Virus record (IMG/VR): IMGVR_UViG_3300047317_000707
Coordinates: 1-25,058 of that record
Length of the DNA stretch: 25,058 nt
Strand: one strand, 5' to 3'
Origin: a virus
Part shown: piece after piece, positions 21,976-25,058 of the stretch
Layout: each line of letters opens with the position of its first letter
How positions within the stretch are numbered: the stretch's first letter is position 1
Made by a program: the position numbers and the translations under genes
The notes under the pieces: model-generated
What the model was told of the DNA's origin: nothing
The model's input: only the letters and a program-made list of their open reading frames with translations
Database searches by the model: none

Positions 21976-22010
21976 TTGAAATGCACAGCACCTCAAATCA
22001 TTGTATGGAC

Positions 22011-22217
22011 TTACTGGGTCTGTAAACGGATAAGCCGTTGGAGATGCCGATTCAAGATGTCGATGCGGTGGCCGAAGTTGATCATCTCGTCAGTCAAACC
22101 TTTCAGGCTGATGTTGAGTCGACTGAGGCTGATGGTTACAAACTCTTGCTCTTGGCGCACTATGCCGATGTCTGCTTGTATGGAGCTGAAGAGTCGAAAG
22201 ATTTCTTCATCGGTCAT
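22011..22217 (-). CDS. Small coiled-coil-like protein, 68 aa
   Basis: ATG at 22217 follows AGGTGAG by a few bases and lies four bases after the upstream gene's stop. A longer reading of the same frame to 22475 exists but would be antisense-like in composition and overlap a better gene, so I reject it. The product MTDEEIFRLFSSIQADIGIVRQEQEFV then has repeated Leu/Ile at heptad-like spacing (LSRLNISLKGLTDEMINFGHRIDILNRHLQRLIRL), typical of a helical bundle or dimeric coiled coil. Function unknown. Confidence 0.62.
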   Translation of the reverse strand: MTDEEIFRLFSSIQADIGIVRQEQEFVTISLSRLNISLKGLTDEMINFGHRIDILNRHLQRLIRLQTQ

Positions 22218-22221
22218 AATC

Positions 22222-22485
22222 TCACCTATTAACAAGGCCGCACATGCCGTGCCTTGTTTCTGGTTTGTCCTTGTGCTGTTGCCAGCCGATCCACTGCCAC
22301 GCCATGCAGCGGGAGGCGATGCAGAGACACCACTGATCGGGTTCCCCATCCATTTTTCGATTGGCAGTAAATGGTTGTTCTCCCACATCGAGATCATTTG
22401 CCTTGGCACGCGCGAACGGGCACCACTTGGTTCGAGCTTCCTCTTCCTCCATCCCTCCGATATCGACTTCGTCAAAGATGCTCAT
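22222..22485 (-). CDS. Cys-rich conserved phage protein, 87 aa
   Basis: ATG at 22485 overlaps the preceding stop (ATGA) with AGGAGA upstream. The order KWCPFARAK (C22), ANRKMDG, CLCIASRCMAWQW (C53, C55, C60) and GMCGL (C82) follows a recurring phage pattern: CPF-R early, CI-S-CM-W in the middle and G-CGL at the end. Four of these cysteines probably bind a metal or cluster. The overlapping minus-strand frame at 22218-22475 lacks such a pattern. The function of the family is not known to me. Confidence 0.75.
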   Translation of the reverse strand: MSIFDEVDIGGMEEEEARTKWCPFARAKANDLDVGEQPFTANRKMDGEPDQWCLCIASRCMAWQWIGWQQHKDKPETRHGMCGLVNR

Positions 22486-22835
22486 TTGTCAATCTCCTCA
22501 TCCCACTCGAGAGCTCGTGCATCCCAGTGGGCATTCTCCGCATCTATGTCACCAGCCCACTGACGCTCGGCCTCTGCCAGAAGTGCCACCTGCGCAAAGC
22601 TCCGCACTAGACCATGTGGTGGCTTGGGCATGTCGGTTCGAGTCCAGGTCAGATCCTCATCGTAGTCGATGTAGCAGCTCGGATCACCGACGTCACCACA
22701 TAGTGGACATTCAGGACAAATGCACTCATCAAGACGCTGACCACAAACGTTGCAGGGACCGTCATCCGTCTGGTTATACGGTGCATTAGGGTCGTTTGCT
22801 GCACCGGGTGGGTAGGACCAACCAAAGATACCCAT
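22482..22835 (-). CDS. Zinc-binding conserved phage protein, 117 aa
   Basis: It starts MGIFGWSYPPGAANDPNAPYNQ, a stretch I associate with conserved phage proteins of unknown role, then has a cysteine-rich part: CNVC at 28-31, CICPECPLC at 38-46 and C54. This could hold two metal ions. The C-terminal half is acidic and helical (SFAQVALLAEAERQWAGDIDAENAHWDARALEWDEEID). GAAGGAT precedes the ATG. It overlaps the next gene by ATGA and belongs to the same operon. A protein-protein or nucleic-acid-binding adaptor is plausible. Confidence 0.72.
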   Translation of the reverse strand: MGIFGWSYPPGAANDPNAPYNQTDDGPCNVCGQRLDECICPECPLCGDVGDPSCYIDYDEDLTWTRTDMPKPPHGLVRSFAQVALLAEAERQWAGDIDAENAHWDARALEWDEEIDK

Positions 22836-22836
22836 T

Positions 22837-23091
22837 TTAGTTTATCCTTCTCTTGATGATTTCGTCTCTGACATAACGTGCTTGTTTGAACTCGTCGGCG
22901 AAGATTTTCCACATTGTGAATTCAAAGAATTCTATTTCTTGTTTGGTGAATTTCCTGCTCAATCCAAGCATTGTGCCGGCAGTTATCATTAGTAATGCTG
23001 CACCTTCTTCGGATCCCCCGGCAAGGTTAAAGTCTGTAACGAATTTTGTCACCTTTTTTTGGTTTTCTCTTACGTCTTTGGAGATAGCCAT
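22837..23091 (-). CDS. Hypothetical helical protein, 84 aa, AT-rich
   Basis: ATG at 23091 overlaps the preceding stop as TGATG. The product is mostly helical: ISKDVRENQKKVTKFVTDFNLAGGSEEGAALLMITAGTMLGLSRKFTKQEIEFFEFTMWKIF, ending in basic residues KRRIN. The middle piece, EEGAALLMITAGTMLGL, is hydrophobic but short and has polar neighbours, so I do not call a membrane helix with confidence. Its base composition is the most AT-rich in this arm. No family is recognised. Confidence 0.65.
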   Translation of the reverse strand: MAISKDVRENQKKVTKFVTDFNLAGGSEEGAALLMITAGTMLGLSRKFTKQEIEFFEFTMWKIFADEFKQARYVRDEIIKRRIN

Positions 23092-23621
23092 CAGGCGTTT
23101 CCTCCAATGGGTAAGATGTTATCGATAAGCTGACCAGCAAAGGCCATGTCATCCGAGGTTGTTTCGGGTATCAGCTGACTGATCTTACCCTTCCAGTCCC
23201 GCTTAATCTCGAAGATTCGAGACTTGGTGTTGGTCCCATCGGTTGCCAGTGCAATAACCACTTCCCGTCTCTCGGGATGTAAGCTTGGGCGTGTTGTCTT
23301 TGTTAGATCAACGCCGGGTCCGTAAGATGGGGACACCCAGGCTTCGGATAGGTTGGAGAGCATAACGGCGTGCATCCCCTTGGCTGCCTCTCTGAGGGCT
23401 GCAAGCATGATCTGTTTTTCCGTGTCATTCTCCCACGGGCAACTGATGATGGACAGTTCATCCCGTGGGGAAACGAGAACAAATACAGGTACGAGCTGTT
23501 TTATACGCTCCACCAATAGCATATGGTGAGCCTGCTTTTCAGCAAGCTCAAGTAAGACGTCAAGTGACATGGCCTTTTCGGCTTTGAATGTCGAGATCGT
23601 GTGTGATTTACTCATCGTCAT
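23091..23621 (-). CDS. Hypothetical protein, 176 aa, conserved-looking
   Basis: Two starts are possible, ATG 23621 and ATG 23615. GGGA six bases before 23621 favours the first. The open frame continues upstream but would then overlap the neighbouring gene deeply. The protein has an N-terminal helix pair, a strand-rich part VFVLVSPRDELSIISCPWENDTEKQIMLAALREAAKGM, then SEAWVSPSYGPG, RPSLHPERREVVIALATDG and RIFEIKRDWKGKI. The AW-...RPS-HP-RREVV---ATDG pattern looks like a family with a defined beta fold seen in phage and bacterial proteins of unknown function. No catalytic set is obvious. Confidence 0.68.
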   Translation of the reverse strand: MTMSKSHTISTFKAEKAMSLDVLLELAEKQAHHMLLVERIKQLVPVFVLVSPRDELSIISCPWENDTEKQIMLAALREAAKGMHAVMLSNLSEAWVSPSYGPGVDLTKTTRPSLHPERREVVIALATDGTNTKSRIFEIKRDWKGKISQLIPETTSDDMAFAGQLIDNILPIGGNA

Positions 23622-24054
23622 TTTCCGTCCCAACCATCTCGGCATGGTACTCGGCGAAGTGTTGCTGTTGCGCTTCATCGGCAGCAACGAAGACACTTAG
23701 CGGCAAGTCCGGGTAGTCCTGCTCTGCCAACACGCGTTCGATATAAGCCGGGTATTCAGCGTTAGTTATCGGTTCACGAAACCAATCCGGTGCACAGAAG
23801 AAGCCCGGTCCCGGCATGTTACGAGCCTTAGCGGTTATTAGCGCGTTGAGCTTGGGCTTGCCCAAGTCTTCGCATACCCAACCGACAATAGCTAACGGTC
23901 TGCCTTGACTACGGCGCCAGATACCGGTGACAGCTTCGGCATCGATGTAGTGATAGTCCTCGGCTCTCGTACGGCGACTCATATGCAGGACAGTACGTGA
24001 TACGTAATAGAGCTGGCGTGCCTCCTTGGCGTACTTTAGGCGTGGTCTAGGCAT
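23608..24054 (-). CDS. Hypothetical protein, 148 aa, LNALITAK...GPGF type
   Basis: GAGAGGAT precedes the ATG at 24054. The N-terminal part is basic (RPRLKYAKEARQLYYVSRTVL), and the central block reads YHYIDAEAVTGIWRRSQGRPLAIVGWVCEDLGKPKLNALITAKARNMPGPGFF, followed by an acidic C-terminus ending GTENDDE. The combination of GIW-R, L--LG--C---G-P-LN-L---K----PG-GF recalls a family of phage and plasmid proteins of unresolved role, sometimes near anti-defence genes. That memory is not firm enough for a name. The 3' end overlaps the next gene by 14 bases. Confidence 0.68.
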   Translation of the reverse strand: MPRPRLKYAKEARQLYYVSRTVLHMSRRTRAEDYHYIDAEAVTGIWRRSQGRPLAIVGWVCEDLGKPKLNALITAKARNMPGPGFFCAPDWFREPITNAEYPAYIERVLAEQDYPDLPLSVFVAADEAQQQHFAEYHAEMVGTENDDE

Positions 24055-24056
24055 AA

Positions 24057-24164
24057 CTACGATCCTCTCTTACGATTACGCGGACGGCGCTGATAGCGCT
24101 TACCGCTTGGCCTAACCTTAGGCCGGATAGCCCGCACGACGCGGGCAATGGGGTTGCGTTTCAT
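24057..24164 (-). CDS. 35-residue arginine-rich microprotein
   Basis: ATG at 24164 has AGGTG four bases before it. The product is MKRNPIARVVRAIRPKVRPS then GKRYQRRPRNRKRGS. Fifteen of 35 residues are Arg or Lys and none is acidic. Such a composition suits RNA or DNA binding. It ends two bases before the next gene's start and keeps the operon's tight spacing, which supports it being translated. It is too short to identify. Confidence 0.58.
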   Translation of the reverse strand: MKRNPIARVVRAIRPKVRPSGKRYQRRPRNRKRGS

Positions 24165-24171
24165 GTGGCAC

Positions 24172-24447
24172 CTAGTCGTTAAAGATCACAATGTCGGTCC
24201 GCCGAGCTTCCGGATGGGCTTTAACGTCCACCGGCTCCGGCATGTAATACCAGGCCAGAACATCGCCATCCCGGTCGGTGTCCTCGTGGTGCAGCCTGTA
24301 CCGCACCACCGTACCGGTCTTGTCGGACTTTAAGGCGATCACCGGGCTCAGTGGGTGGCGCAACTGCAGAGTGGAAATCTCCTGTGAGAAAGACCCGCCA
24401 CGATAGCTGAAATCGCTGGTGCTGAGGTTCATCATCCGGGTAAGCAT
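24172..24447 (-). CDS. Hypothetical protein, 91 aa, first gene after promoter B
   Basis: ATG at 24447 follows AAGGAGA by seven bases. An in-frame TTG at 24468 falls inside the promoter-leader and is rejected. The product has a polar start (NLSTSDFSYRGGSFSQEISTLQLRHP), then strands LSPVIALKSDKTGTVVRYRLHHEDTDRDGDVLAWYYMPEP, and ends TDIVIFND. It looks like an all-beta small domain. No family is recognised. As the first gene behind a strong-looking promoter it is likely to be expressed early and abundantly. Confidence 0.7.
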   Translation of the reverse strand: MLTRMMNLSTSDFSYRGGSFSQEISTLQLRHPLSPVIALKSDKTGTVVRYRLHHEDTDRDGDVLAWYYMPEPVDVKAHPEARRTDIVIFND

Positions 24448-24502
24448 TCGAAATCTCCTTACTGACAAGCTATAATAGCGCTTTTGCAGCGATTTGCAAG
24501 CT
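24448..24502 (-). promoter_or_regulatory. Promoter-leader B, near copy of leader A
   Basis: Leftward reading gives TTGCAA (24499-24494), a 16-base spacer and TATTAT (24477-24472), a good sigma-70-type layout, then TATAGC, TGTCAG and the ribosome site AAGGAG before the ATG at 24447. A CGCT...AGCG dyad lies in the spacer. The likely transcript start is near 24465, so the leader is only about 18 bases long. Leader A at 21919-21975 repeats the same order of elements with small changes. Confidence 0.72.
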
Positions 24503-24654
24503 CAAATTAGAGCTTCCTGTTTCGCTTGATCAATCGGGCTATCGATAGCCTTCCCACAATTTGCACATGCCCCCGGAAGGGTGGAAATTCCACCCTTCCA
24601 GTTCGGGTTTTGATCTCCTTTGAAGGATCGTCTTTTACTATAATCCCGTGGCAT
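24502..24654 (-). CDS. 50-residue protein with NPNWKGG and CANC, HNH-like fragment
   Basis: The ATG overlaps the DUF6011-like gene's stop (TAATG), with GGGG five bases upstream, and TGA is at 24504-24502. The product reads DYSKRRSFKGDQNPNWKGG, then CANCGKAIDSPIDQAKQEAL. GD-NPNWKGG is the opening of many HNH/NUMOD3-type phage endonucleases, and CANCGK fits the first zinc knuckle, but the second knuckle and the catalytic histidines are missing. It may be a truncated homing endonuclease relic or a small zinc-knuckle protein. It contains a 25-base palindrome. Confidence 0.55.
   Translation of the reverse strand: MPRDYSKRRSFKGDQNPNWKGGISTLPGACANCGKAIDSPIDQAKQEALI
24575..24599. repeat. Perfect 25-base palindrome (12-base arms, 1-base centre)
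   Basis: The plus strand reads GGAAGGGTGGAA, a single A, then TTCCACCCTTCC, the exact reverse complement of the first arm. It can be a protein-binding site or fold into a strong hairpin in DNA or RNA. It lies in the coding region of the 50-residue gene and 75 bases upstream of promoter B. No T-run follows on either strand, so it is not an ordinary terminator. Confidence 0.85.
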
Positions 24655-25058
24655 TACAACCCCATAATTGCCCGACATTCAGGCCCGAGGCCTGAATCCA
24701 CACTCTCAGGAACGGTGAGCTTCCTGCCGCATCGACCGCAATTTCCGGAGTGTCGGATCTCCATTTGGGGAGGCATCCGCTCCTCGACGATCCGGTTCCA
24801 GAAGAACTCGAACGCCTTGACCGGGATGCTGTCCGGAGTGTACTTCGACTTGCCCGTGAGCTTGAACATCTTCTGGCAACCCGCCAGGACACCCATGTAC
24901 CGGTAGTCGGAGTAGTTGTCCGGGCCGACGAGCAGGCCCACGAACCACATCTCCTTCGGGGCCCCGTCGTCGTCCTTGGCCTGGCTGACCTTGAACGTGT
25001 ACCGCGCGCCCGTCTTCTCACTGGTGAGGGTCAGGGTGGCATTACCGGCGAGGGTGTA
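24654..25058 (-). CDS. DUF6011-like zinc protein, 5' part outside window
   Basis: The frame is open to the right edge, giving 134 visible residues. It begins YTLAGNATLTLTSEKTGARYTFKVSQAKDD, continues WFVGLLVGPDNYSDYRYMGVL, and ends with the zinc part NCGRCGRKLTVPESVDSGLGPECRAIMGL. The C-G-CGR-LT-PES---G-GPEC motif marks DUF6011, and the GPDN-SDY-Y-G module usually precedes it. Start codons inside, such as 24950, would cut the domain and are not preferred. Its DNA is very GC-rich compared with the next gene, which suggests exchange with a high-GC phage lineage. Function unknown. Confidence 0.8.
   Translation of the reverse strand, partial: YTLAGNATLTLTSEKTGARYTFKVSQAKDDDGAPKEMWFVGLLVGPDNYSDYRYMGVLAGCQKMFKLTGKSKYTPDSIPVKAFEFFWNRIVEERMPPQMEIRHSGNCGRCGRKLTVPESVDSGLGPECRAIMGL

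Noticed and set aside
22218-22475. N-terminal extension of the 68-residue minus-strand gene
   Set aside because: It overlaps the Cys-patterned gene at 22222-22485 almost completely. The internal ATG at 22217 has its own ribosome site and follows that gene's stop by four bases.
22361-22789. 142-codon plus-strand frame rich in His, Ser and Arg
   Set aside because: It is antisense to two minus-strand genes with conserved cysteine patterns. Its composition is that of a shadow frame.
24109-24124. Inverted repeat GGCCTAA-CC-TTAGGCC
   Set aside because: Seven-base arms of this kind are expected by chance in 25 kb. It lies inside the small Arg-rich gene with no T-run or other support.
24638-25021. 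127-codon Arg/Ser-rich minus-strand frame
   Set aside because: It is the same strand but a different frame from the DUF6011-like gene. The low-complexity Arg/Ser translation comes from reading GC-rich codons out of frame.
1-25058. tRNA genes, CRISPR arrays, transposases, integrase or attachment sites
   Set aside because: Nothing resembling cloverleaf ends, regularly spaced repeats or the protein motifs of mobile elements was seen. The gaps between genes are too short for most of these.

Overview
The window is a densely coded piece of a tailed double-stranded DNA phage genome, or a prophage of one. It contains a complete phage-type replication and recombination module, many short overlapping genes with ATGA or TAATG junctions, frequent GTG and TTG starts with good Shine-Dalgarno sequences, and no rRNA, tRNA or host housekeeping genes. 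No virion, lysis or integrase gene is visible. Host identity cannot be read directly. Patches of higher GC and a stand-alone class II ribonucleotide reductase fit an aerobic Gram-negative host, but this is inference.

Layout. Positions 1-19433 form one rightward transcription block. First comes a DpdA-type transglycosylase. The replisome follows: sliding clamp, a family 4 uracil-DNA glycosylase fused to a DnaQ-like exonuclease, a separate family A polymerase domain, and a clamp loader ATPase. Then come recombination genes: a helical protein possibly like UvsY, a membrane microprotein, a gp32-like ssDNA-binding protein, a RecA/UvsX recombinase, a second membrane microprotein and a PD-(D/E)XK nuclease. 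An SbcD/SbcC (gp47/gp46-like) pair lies further on, with a HAD phosphatase between its two members. After a short promoter-like gap come QueD, QueE, a purine-type phosphoribosyltransferase, several small genes and an adenosylcobalamin-dependent ribonucleotide reductase. Positions 19434-19888 are a GC-rich patch with two coupled small genes. Positions 19889-25058 are all on the minus strand: an SNF2-family helicase with an SSB-like C-terminal tip, then many small, often cysteine-rich accessory proteins and a DUF6011-like protein that runs off the right edge.

How the parts work together. The plus-strand block supplies DNA synthesis, dNTPs and recombination. DpdA, QueD and QueE together predict that guanines in the phage DNA are replaced by a 7-deazaguanine, probably as protection against host nucleases. 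No QueC or FolE is visible here, so a 7-carboxy or other non-preQ0 form is possible, unless the host or genes outside the window complete the pathway. The minus-strand block has two promoter-leader copies, upstream of the helicase and of the gene at 24172-24447. They are alike over about 55 bases, suggesting one co-regulated, probably early, accessory programme.

The sequence is almost entirely coding. The only non-coding gaps of note are 6412-6442, 14688-14725, 21919-22010 and 24448-24501. Each holds a promoter-like sequence and is described below. No stretch over 300 bases lacks a gene.
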